Shown: positions 8,621-15,000 of the stretch, in pieces
Layout of the letters: every line of letters begins with the position of its first letter
Numbering within the stretch: position 1 is the first letter of the stretch
Source: Leptospira sp. GIMC2001
GTDB taxonomy: Bacteria; Spirochaetota; Leptospiria; Leptospirales; Leptospiraceae
Length of the DNA: 15,000 bases
Direction of reading: 5' to 3'
Assembly: GCF_028462125.1 (NCBI RefSeq)
Contig: NZ_CP115468.1
Span: 1,195,001 to 1,210,000 of the forward strand
Position numbers and translations under genes: made by a program
Notes under the pieces: model-generated
What the model was told of the DNA's origin: nothing
The model's database searches: none
The model's input: only the letters and a program-made list of their open reading frames with translations

Positions 8621-9719
8621 AGCTCTAGAGTCAGAAAGCAGTCTTGTCGTAAACCTAAAAGGAGTTTTGGATACTTCCAATGCTCGAGACTTAGAAAATT
8701 ATTTCAATACGCGTATTGCAGCTGGATATCAGAAATTCTTATTAGATTGTTCAGCCTTGGAATCCTTGTCTTCAGGTGGAATATCGTTTCTTATTCGTTT
8801 AGCGGATCGAATGAAGATGGAGCCTGGTTTAGTTTTCGTACTCACGGCGACCAATAGTGAAGTAACAAGACTATTGCGTTTCTTCGGATTGGAATCTAAG
8901 CTCACAGTATATTCCAATTCTGCTGAAGCAAAAATTTATTTATCAAAAGTTCCTAGAATGCGCAATCGGGATTCAAATCCGAAAGCAAATTACGGTCATT
9001 CAAATTCCGAGAAAACTCGTGAAGATGGCTTGTCTTATTCATCTGGCAAAGATTTAAAAAATCGAAATGCGAGTTCTCAATACCCAGAAAGAATTCGATT
9101 CTATTACAAGGGCCAAATCCCTCGGTATTCCCAACCCAATGAAGAAAGAAAAAATAGACCAAGCAGAATTGCATCTTCAGCAGATAAAAATTCTGAATCA
9201 ATCGAACCTGTTTCTACATTGGAACCCATTCAAGAAAATTCTGGGATAAATCTAGGTTCAAATTCTGCGCAGTCTGGGTTGGAATCAAAAAATTTCATTA
9301 AACAAGAAGATTTAATGGATCGCTTGGAATCCAAAATGGCTGAGTTGAAATCGGCAATTCACGAGTCTGGTGTCGATTTAGAAAAGAAAATTCTCGGACA
9401 GATTGAATTCAAATTTAAAAACTCGCCCTCGATTAAAGCATCATCGCATGATAGTCATTTAGATCCAGATACAGATTCGGCATTGGATTTTGATCTAAAA
9501 AATTCTACTGAAATATCTAGAGACCAAAAATCCAGCGGGATTGATTCTCACGCTATTCTTCAAAGACGAAAGATGCTTCCAGTCGAAGTGATTTTCTGTG
9601 GTTCTTGCAATGCAAGTCTTCGAGTATCCAAGGTTGGAAAATACAAATGTCCATACTGTATGGCTCGATTTCTTTATAGCGGGAAGGGTTCAACATCCTT
9701 CACGGAAAAGCTTACGTGA
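8610..9719 (+). CDS. STAS-domain protein with C-terminal zinc ribbon
   Basis: With the start at 8610 the protein has 369 residues. Residues 3-111 form a STAS domain of the anti-sigma-factor-antagonist type. 'LLDCSALESLSSGGISFLI' aligns with the signature around the phosphorylated serine of SpoIIAA-like proteins, making Ser54 the candidate phosphosite; the preceding Asp of that signature is Leu here. A polar, probably disordered linker follows (about 118-320), with a short coiled-coil-like stretch near 'MDRLESKMAELKSAI'. The C-terminus has a CxxC-13-CxxC zinc ribbon (Cys330, Cys333, Cys347, Cys350). STAS proteins usually work in partner switching with a kinase and a sigma or other target; the zinc ribbon suggests a nucleic acid or protein contact. 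It overlaps the membrane protein upstream and murJ downstream (4 bases). The function of the fusion is inferred. Confidence 0.88.
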   Translation: MEVRALESESSLVVNLKGVLDTSNARDLENYFNTRIAAGYQKFLLDCSALESLSSGGISFLIRLADRMKMEPGLVFVLTATNSEVTRLLRFFGLESKLTVYSNSAEAKIYLSKVPRMRNRDSNPKANYGHSNSEKTREDGLSYSSGKDLKNRNASSQYPERIRFYYKGQIPRYSQPNEERKNRPSRIASSADKNSESIEPVSTLEPIQENSGINLGSNSAQSGLESKNFIKQEDLMDRLESKMAELKSAIHESGVDLEKKILGQIEFKFKNSPSIKASSHDSHLDPDTDSALDFDLKNSTEISRDQKSSGIDSHAILQRRKMLPVEVIFCGSCNASLRVSKVGKYKCPYCMARFLYSGKGSTSFTEKLT

Positions 9720-11302
9720 GTTCAGCGAAAAAAAGCTTAGCACTATCATTCTACACATTGTTATCCAGAGTCCTCGGACTCGTCCGTGATCATTTCATGG
9801 CTACGAGTTTTGGAACTGGAATGGTAGCTTCAGCTTTTTCTGTTGCATACAGACTTCCTAATATGTTTAGAAATCTTTTGGCAGAAGGGACGCTCTCGCA
9901 ATCCTTTATGCCAATATTCAGTGATTACGAATCTCGAAGCATAGATGAAGCGAGAATCATGACTGGCTCCGTGTTAAGCTTTTTATTTTTTCTTCTCTCT
10001 CTATTTGTGGGGATTTTTTTATTTTTTGCACCTTTAATCTTGCCTATATTAGTTGGTGGAACTAAAGAATATGGAGATTTAGTTGTAGATTTATCTTTTA
10101 TACTTTTCTTTCTGATTATGACTGCAAGTCTTTCTTCGATCTTTATGGCGATATCAAATTCTCAAGATCGATATTTTATTCCTTCACTTTCACCTATCAT
10201 TTTGAATTTTAGCTATATAATTGTCTTTATTGTAATTTTTCCGCTTACCGATACGATTATGGAAAAGGTTCGGTATCTAAGTTTCGGAATTGTTATAGGC
10301 GGATTGATTCAGCTTGTCGTGCAAGGAGCCTTTGTATATATGCAAGGATTGGGTCCTAGTTTTAATTTGAATTGGTCTCATCCTGCTATCGCAAAAATTT
10401 TCAGACTGATGCTTCCTGCTGTTGTAGGAGGAGGATTTTATCAATTGGGACTGTTAGTTGATATTTTTCTTGCCAACTATATCCAAAATCAGAATCCAGG
10501 TTTAGGTGCCGTTGTCAGTCTTGATTATTCTCAACGTCTGGTTCAACTTCCTACTGGAATTATTGGTGTTGCTCTTGCCACAACAATCTTACCATCTTTA
10601 CTGAAAAAAGTCCGCAATCATGAAAGAGACCAAGTCCCAGATGAAATTGGAAATAGCTTTCGATTTGCATTATTTCTCACTGTTCCGGCTAGCATAGGTT
10701 TGCTTACAATGGGTACTGTGGTTTTGGATTCGATTTATTTTGGAGGACGTTGGGATCATATAGCTACGGCAACTACTTTGGTTCCATTGGGTTTTTATGC
10801 TCTCGCCATTCCTTTCTATAGCATGAATAAGATTTTGATCTCTTCATTCTATGCTTTTCAGGATACAAAAACACCACTCAAAGTTCAAGCGATCTCATTT
10901 GGATTGAGTATGGTGGTTGCGATTTCTCTAATGAACGTTCTAAAACACAGTAGCATTGCCCTTGCATCAGCGCTTTCTTCAGCTCTTACATTTTGCGTCC
11001 TTATACTTTCTCTTCGAAATCATGATATTATAATTTCTCTAGGAGAGAATCTTAAAAAAGCTCTAAGATTGATACCACCGCTGATTTTACTTGCAATTTG
11101 GACTTGTTTTATATCTCTTTATTCTTATTCTTTTCTTTTGGAAGAGTTTACCAGGCACGAACTCAGTCATGCAAATGCTTCCCGGATCATACTTTTGATC
11201 GGAATTATTCCAGCAATGGGTTTATACTTTTTCGGAGCTTATCTTACAGGAGTAGAGGAATGGAAAATTCTGTTTGGAAAATTGAGAAGAAAGCGAAACT
11301 AA
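9716..11302 (+). CDS. murJ: Lipid II flippase MurJ (MviN)
   Basis: MurJ is an inner-membrane flippase of the MOP superfamily that moves lipid II outward for peptidoglycan synthesis. The 528 residues are normal for the family, with hydrophobic segments throughout consistent with about 14 helices. The N-terminus has the diagnostic 'SRVLGLVRD' followed by 'FGTGM..SAF.VAYRLPN..R'. Arg18, Arg24 and Arg52 occupy the positions of the essential cavity arginines of E. coli MurJ, and 'LAEGTLSQSF.PIF' is also typical. The GTG start overlaps the upstream TGA by four bases (GTGA), with GGAAAAG at 9704-9710 as ribosome site; translational coupling is likely. The lipoprotein gene begins inside its last 43 bases. 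Confidence 0.97.
   Translation: MSSAKKSLALSFYTLLSRVLGLVRDHFMATSFGTGMVASAFSVAYRLPNMFRNLLAEGTLSQSFMPIFSDYESRSIDEARIMTGSVLSFLFFLLSLFVGIFLFFAPLILPILVGGTKEYGDLVVDLSFILFFLIMTASLSSIFMAISNSQDRYFIPSLSPIILNFSYIIVFIVIFPLTDTIMEKVRYLSFGIVIGGLIQLVVQGAFVYMQGLGPSFNLNWSHPAIAKIFRLMLPAVVGGGFYQLGLLVDIFLANYIQNQNPGLGAVVSLDYSQRLVQLPTGIIGVALATTILPSLLKKVRNHERDQVPDEIGNSFRFALFLTVPASIGLLTMGTVVLDSIYFGGRWDHIATATTLVPLGFYALAIPFYSMNKILISSFYAFQDTKTPLKVQAISFGLSMVVAISLMNVLKHSSIALASALSSALTFCVLILSLRNHDIIISLGENLKKALRLIPPLILLAIWTCFISLYSYSFLLEEFTRHELSHANASRIILLIGIIPAMGLYFFGAYLTGVEEWKILFGKLRRKRN
11249..11252 (+). promoter_or_regulatory. Ribosome binding site of the small lipoprotein, inside murJ
   Basis: GGAG lies seven bases before the ATG at 11260, within the murJ coding sequence. 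It fixes the lipoprotein start at 11260. A much longer in-frame reading back to 11098 lies wholly inside murJ and would place a long non-signal stretch before the lipobox. Confidence 0.6.
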
Positions 11303-11703
11303 TTGCATCGTTGAATCGATTCTTGTTTTTGCTTATATTCTTAAGTGCAAATTGTTCACCAAAAATTGACAAAACTGAAATAGTTAAAATAGGTAAGCGA
11401 TATCCGGAAGTTCTGTGTGAAAAAATAGAAGCATGCGCGAGGCTCGAACTGGAGACTATGAATTCAGAAGATAGAAAGGAAGCTCTTGCATATCTACCCA
11501 CCAAAGAAAACTGTCTGGTAGATCAATTGGATGCCAAAGTGTTACCAACAGCTATCAATGATCCAGAGATTGGAAATATAACACAAGAAAGACTAGATGT
11601 TGTAAAAAGTTGCATCAAAGGAATCCAAACCGCTGATTGCAACGATTTAGATTCCAGTTATTCCATTCAAGGCTGTGAAGAATTGTATAATATTGGAAAT
11701 TAA
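11260..11703 (+). CDS. Small cysteine-rich lipoprotein
   Basis: This encodes 147 residues. A basic N-region (residues 7-20, several Lys and an Arg) precedes a hydrophobic core, 'FLFLLIFLSAN', and then Cys32, giving the lipobox-like L-S-A-N-C tolerated by the relaxed spirochaete consensus. Six further cysteines follow in the mature part (LCEKIEAC, ENC, KSC, ADC and QGC), enough for three disulfides, suggesting an exported, oxidised domain. Small Cys-rich lipoproteins are frequent in Leptospira, but I cannot name this one. The start overlaps murJ by 43 bases in another frame, so it is probably the last gene of the cluster. Only 16 bases separate it from the convergent gene, and no clear terminator is visible. 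Confidence 0.8.
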   Translation: MENSVWKIEKKAKLIASLNRFLFLLIFLSANCSPKIDKTEIVKIGKRYPEVLCEKIEACARLELETMNSEDRKEALAYLPTKENCLVDQLDAKVLPTAINDPEIGNITQERLDVVKSCIKGIQTADCNDLDSSYSIQGCEELYNIGN

Positions 11704-11719
11704 TTCTACCGAACGAAAA

Positions 11720-12670
11720 TTAAAATCTCCAAGTGTAATTGATATCAGTTCTATGCTCTCTTGCAAGACCAGTCTGTTCCCAAGTGGAATTCAATTCCCA
11801 ACCAGATTTTAATGGTTTATGAGTCATGAACTCTTCTTCAACCCAAGTGACACCTGCAAAATAAGAGTGTGCTAATTGAATGAAATATATAAGTCCAACG
11901 ACTCCAACTGCCGCATTGCTCTGATTCACAGAAGCCTTAAATTTATCTTTTGTTTCGTTAACATAAGTACTAGAGAAAGTATCTTGAATGAAGTAGGCAC
12001 CGATATCTGGGTTGGCTCCTAGTTGATCTGCTGAAGGTCTAGTTGCTTGGTAGATCAATGTTGCAGTATCATATTCTGATTTGGCATCAAGGGCTTTGCT
12101 ACGTGCTGTCATGGCAAAAAGTATAGAAGTATAAAATAATCCTGTGTAGATAGTTCCAGCGACTGGACGCTTAGCGTGATACAAACCCCAACTTGGAAGG
12201 ACTGCTGATCTCCAAACTATAGACCACTTGGATCTTGTTCCTTCGCTTTTTACTCGATCTTTAGCTAAAGCATCTGTTTTTGCTTTTTCTTTATCAAGTT
12301 TATCTTGCTCTTCTTGTCTTTTCTTTTCTTCTATAGCAAGTTTCTTGGCTTCTTCCTCTTCTTTTTTCTTGCGAGCAGCTTCTTCCTTAAGTTCTTTTTC
12401 GCGAAGCTTTTTTTCTTCAGCAACTCGAATCTGCTTTTCTTCGTTTTCGGATACGTCCTTGTAAACAACTTTCAAAATATTGGTTTTTGCAATATTTTGC
12501 GTGCTTCCATCAGCAAGTTTTACAGTTAGTCCATTCTCATTCTGACCTACAACCAATCCCTTTACAGTCTTTCCATTCTTAAGAATTACCGAATGAGCTG
12601 CAAATAATTGCACAGGAATAAGGGTTAATAAAAGGATAAATGCGAGTGATGAAATTCTGTTCTTGATCAT
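11720..12670 (-). CDS. Secreted/membrane protein with LSm-like module, coiled coil and C-terminal membrane region
   Basis: Choosing the ATG at 12670 gives 316 residues and a standard signal peptide (MIKNR, hydrophobic 8-22, likely cut after F-A-A at about residue 25). An in-frame GTG at 12703 would add 11 polar residues and is less likely. Residues 26-72 form a small beta-module ('VILKNGKTVKGLVVG..ENGLTVKL.DGS') resembling the LSm/SH3-like strand pattern found in bacterial envelope proteins. Residues about 75-150 are a Lys/Glu-rich coiled coil. The C-terminal part begins 'AVLPSWGLYHAKRPVAGTIY', like the Pro-Gly-x-Gly-Gln-x-Tyr motif of DUF5683-type proteins, and has two hydrophobic segments (about 'GLFYTSILFAMTA' and 'AAVGVVGLIYFIQLA'). 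It probably sits in the inner membrane with the coiled coil outside. The exact function is unknown. Confidence 0.82.
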   Translation of the reverse strand: MIKNRISSLAFILLLTLIPVQLFAAHSVILKNGKTVKGLVVGQNENGLTVKLADGSTQNIAKTNILKVVYKDVSENEEKQIRVAEEKKLREKELKEEAARKKKEEEEAKKLAIEEKKRQEEQDKLDKEKAKTDALAKDRVKSEGTRSKWSIVWRSAVLPSWGLYHAKRPVAGTIYTGLFYTSILFAMTARSKALDAKSEYDTATLIYQATRPSADQLGANPDIGAYFIQDTFSSTYVNETKDKFKASVNQSNAAVGVVGLIYFIQLAHSYFAGVTWVEEEFMTHKPLKSGWELNSTWEQTGLAREHRTDINYTWRF

Positions 12671-12706
12671 AAAGATAGTATGCCTATTCGTATTAATTAT
12701 CACAGT

Positions 12707-12719
12707 AAATCAAATTATA
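12707..12719 (-). promoter_or_regulatory. Possible -10 element for the 12670 gene
   Basis: The minus strand reads TATAAT at 12719-12714, placing a start of transcription near 12707 and giving a leader of about 37 bases. The -35 position (AACTTT at 18-base spacing) matches poorly, so this is only a candidate. Confidence 0.3.
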
Positions 12720-12959
12720 AATAAATTTCAAGAACGAAAAGTTCATTTTTTGAATATTCTTGTCTCAGGTAATCGAATCATTGTTGGATGCCTCAAAAAA
12801 AGTCTATTCCTGGAATTTGGTTATTTATTGGGCAATTCTTTGGAAACTAATTATCGCCTGTCACCGATTGCGTTTTCTCTTACTCGATATATCTAGCTTT
12901 GATTTTACGATTATTTGAACATTTTTAGCAAATTTTGTACAATAATCCGTGGTGAATTA

Positions 12960-13331
12960 TTACAGCAAAACTAAAATATGCAATACAATTCCTATAAAAA
13001 ATATCAAGGAAAGCGAATGGACTATTTTGGATTTCATTCGTAAGAATATGAATTGATTGAGAAAACGAACGAGCCAGAATCCGAGCCCAAAACATATCGT
13101 AAAGTAGCCTACCTCAGATTTAGGTAAAACCTTATTGAAATAAAAAAATACCAAACCCATTCCTATAAAATAAAAAATCAATTGTATATTTGCAATCTGT
13201 AAGATAGCAGCATTGGCTCTTGATATTTTCCTTAGATCATTTCTCCAATTAAATATTTTCCAAAAGAAACAATGAAAGACTGCGAATCCTATATAGTAAA
13301 TTCCTAATATATAAAAAAGAAATTCTATCAT
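12960..13331 (-). CDS. Small four-helix membrane protein
   Basis: This 123-residue protein is almost all hydrophobic, with four predicted membrane helices at about residues 3-24, 42-66, 74-97 and 104-123, joined by short basic loops (for example WKIFNWRNDLRKISR). The start is well supported: AAAGGAG (13344-13338) stands six bases before the ATG. I do not recognise the family, and no catalytic motif is visible. It lies 290 bases from the next minus-strand gene and shows no operon partner. The AT-rich stretch upstream probably holds its promoter, but several TATAAT-like words there make the choice unsafe. Confidence 0.75.
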   Translation of the reverse strand: MIEFLFYILGIYYIGFAVFHCFFWKIFNWRNDLRKISRANAAILQIANIQLIFYFIGMGLVFFYFNKVLPKSEVGYFTICFGLGFWLVRFLNQFIFLRMKSKIVHSLSLIFFIGIVLHILVLL

Positions 13332-13337
13332 TTCACG

Positions 13338-13344
13338 CTCCTTT
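13338..13344 (-). promoter_or_regulatory. Strong ribosome binding site of the four-helix membrane protein
   Basis: AAAGGAG on the minus strand, six bases before the ATG at 13331, is one of the closest matches to the Shine-Dalgarno consensus in the window. Confidence 0.75.
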
Positions 13345-13557
13345 AAATTTATTCACCTTAATTGATTAAATTTTAATTAATAATTTTTATCACCCGAGAA
13401 AAGCGATATATTATTATATTCTTATTTAATAAATAGCTATAAGAACTAAATATTATTTCAGGGATGTTGTCCCTAGATTATGTCTCATTAGCTCTTCAGG
13501 AAGGCAACAATTTTTTAATTTGAACTCAATTTTTTGAGCTTTAATTCTCTTTTTGCA
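13345..13557. other. Very AT-rich intergenic stretch
   Basis: No gene is visible. The stretch is almost pure A/T in its first half and has T-rich tracts at 13510-13555 just before a candidate promoter. Small inverted repeats are AGGGA/TCCCT (13460-13474) and CTCAA/TTGAG (13525-13538). It lies between divergent units, the minus-strand membrane protein and the plus-strand RNA region, and could act as an UP-like promoter region for both. Confidence 0.5.
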
Positions 13558-13585
13558 TTGACCCGCACAAACGAATTTACATACT
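13558..13585 (+). promoter_or_regulatory. Candidate promoter for the RNA leader and 23S rRNA
   Basis: TTGACC (13558-13563) and CATACT (13580-13585) are separated by 16 bases, matching five and four of six consensus positions. T-rich tracts lie directly upstream and the sequence becomes more GC-rich and structured directly downstream. This is the best placed plus-strand promoter between the last gene and the 23S gene, but it was judged by eye. Confidence 0.35.
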
Positions 13586-13921
13586 GGTCATTACTGCGGT
13601 ATTCACCGTGGCGAACCACTGCGAGAGATCGTGGTGATTGCCTTTCGGAAGTGAAGGGCATAATAAAACAGAATAGCTACAAGCCCTAAACACAAGCGCA
13701 TTTATGATTTGCAGAGCCCGCTCCAAAAGTGGTTTTGTAAATCGCCCTTGTTGTTTCTGGCGGCGGCAATAGATCGATCTTTTACAACTTATATAGCCAA
13801 ATCAAGTATCAGTTTTTGACGAGACTGGTACTTAAAAAAAGTAAAGGTTCATTAGAGTTTTAACAATTGACTTTAATGAATATTCGAGTTGCGCACCTGT
13901 CGAGACGGTGTGTAACTCTAT

Positions 13922-14016
13922 CCAGCACCATTTTACGGTCGCAAGCGGTATCCCCCCAGCACTGTTTCTGATAGAAACCGATGCTGGACGGGCGTAAACG
14001 ACCTAAATGGTGGTGG
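13922..14016. repeat. 95-base inverted-repeat element with nested hairpin
   Basis: The left arm, CCAGCACCATTT then TAC and GGTCG (13922-13941), pairs with CGACC, T and AAATGGTGGTGG (13999-14016), with one mismatch and small bulges. Nested inside is CCAGCA (13956-13961) with TGCTGG (13982-13987), enclosing GTTTCT (13964-13969) and AGAAAC (13973-13978). The first 13 bases recur exactly at 14963-14975 inside 23S rRNA, and CCAGCAC occurs again at the inner hairpin. Confidence 0.6.
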
Positions 14017-14102
14017 AAAAGCTGAGGACAAGCAGTAATGGGGAAATAAGCCCCCCGCAAAGCTTGTTTTCAATTATCAATGTTGGTAGATGTTGGATAA
14101 TT

Positions 14103-14143
14103 GAATCGCAATTAGGTGCAGTTCGCTGCATTTAGTTCGATTC
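14103..14143 (+). repeat. UUCG-capped long hairpin in the leader
   Basis: GAATCG, a bulged C, AATTAGG and TGCAG pair with CTGCA, TTTAGTT and CGATTC around a TTCG loop: 18 pairs, three of them G-U. A UUCG loop closed by G-C is typical of functional RNA hairpins. Its 5' edge overlaps the preceding stem (14096-14104), so the two may be alternatives. Confidence 0.55.
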
Positions 14144-14361
14144 ATTCCATTTCCTACCGACCGATCACCTTGGCGGAGAGCAGTGTTACCAGCGCGGTAA
14201 CTCTACAAGCTGTCTCTCCAACCTCTCTAACTTTTGTAAACCGACGACGAGAGCAATCTTCGAGTCGTATTGAGATTAGGGAGTAACATAAAATTTATTG
14301 GTTAACGATATTTTTGCGAAGCGAAAGTTTCAAGGAAATGAGTTAGCGAATTGAGTAATAT

Positions 14362-15000
<639 letters not shown>

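Larger units (their letters stand above)
13590..14361 (+). ncRNA. Densely structured RNA-like leader upstream of 23S rRNA
   Basis: No coding signal is convincing here, but hairpins follow one another. Main stems: 13598-13607 with 13633-13642; 13640-13646 with 13653-13659 (overlapping the first, so alternative); 13706-13718 with 13731-13743 (13 pairs, three G-U); 13804-13813 with 13824-13833; 13886-13897 with 13907-13918 (12 pairs, two G-U); the nested element 13922-14016; 14028-14033 with 14062-14067 around GGGG/CCCC; 14070-14078 with 14096-14104; 14103-14121 with 14126-14143, capped by a UUCG loop; and 14175-14219, which contains GTTACC/GGTAAC. Frequent G-U pairs point to selection on plus-strand RNA. 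It may be a long pre-23S leader or a separate RNA. CCTCTCTAAC (14222-14231) is loosely like a boxA. I found no signatures of tmRNA, RNase P, SRP, 5S or tRNA. Confidence 0.45.

Noticed and set aside
12228..12529. Plus-strand Ser/Phe-rich reading frames
   Set aside because: They are the antisense of the Lys/Glu-rich coiled coil of the minus-strand gene.
13860..14060. A 66-codon minus-strand reading frame in the leader
   Set aside because: It runs through the hairpin-rich block, has no ribosome site, and its amino acids follow from the inverted repeats.
14117..14143. tRNA-like T-loop (TTCGATTC near 14136)
   Set aside because: No acceptor stem, D arm or anticodon arm fits around it, and the bases are already paired in a long hairpin.
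13590..14361. tmRNA, RNase P RNA or integron attC sites
   Set aside because: The conserved tmRNA ends and the RNase P core (such as GAGGAAAGTCC) are absent. No attC-like core sites with matching partners, integrase or cassette genes are present.

Overview
The window reads as chromosomal DNA from a Leptospira-like spirochaete. It is AT-rich. The first gene carries the serine/asparagine/glycine-rich beta-modules common in Leptospira surface proteins, several short secreted or lipidated proteins of leptospiral style are present, and a 23S rRNA gene stands without a 16S gene just upstream, as expected where rRNA genes are dispersed. This assignment rests on gene style and layout, not on a database search.

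Layout. Bases 1-3573 hold the 3' part of a large plus-strand gene with beta-modules, an NHL-type propeller and three concanavalin A/LamG-like domains. A TetR regulator and an alpha/beta hydrolase (3758-5367) follow as a likely two-gene unit. A near-identical 15-base palindromic site occurs both at the tetR promoter and inside the first codons of the hydrolase. A two-hairpin terminator region (5383-5450) separates this unit from two minus-strand genes: a secreted protein of unknown function (5469-6329) and panD, aspartate 1-decarboxylase (6412-6762).

Divergent from panD runs a tightly packed plus-strand cluster (6820-11703): lipB (octanoyltransferase), a two-helix membrane protein with an extracytoplasmic domain, a STAS-domain protein fused to a C-terminal zinc ribbon, murJ (lipid II flippase) and a small six-cysteine lipoprotein that overlaps the murJ end. 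Gaps are 16 bases or less or are overlaps, so the five genes are probably cotranscribed. The cluster joins lipoate attachment, a possible envelope-sensing and partner-switch module, and peptidoglycan precursor export. Two minus-strand genes follow: a secreted or membrane protein with an LSm-like module and coiled coil (11720-12670), and a four-helix membrane protein (12960-13331).

The last part is the most unusual. After a very AT-rich stretch, about 770 bases (roughly 13590-14361) contain no convincing gene. They hold a dense series of hairpins, several rich in G-U pairs, placed upstream of and in the same direction as the 23S rRNA gene that begins near 14362 and runs off the window. A 13-base word in this leader, lying in one arm of a 95-base stem-loop, recurs exactly inside 23S rRNA at the tip of helix 25, where the sequence departs from the usual short hairpin. 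This suggests an intervening-sequence-like insertion at helix 25 with a relative in the leader.
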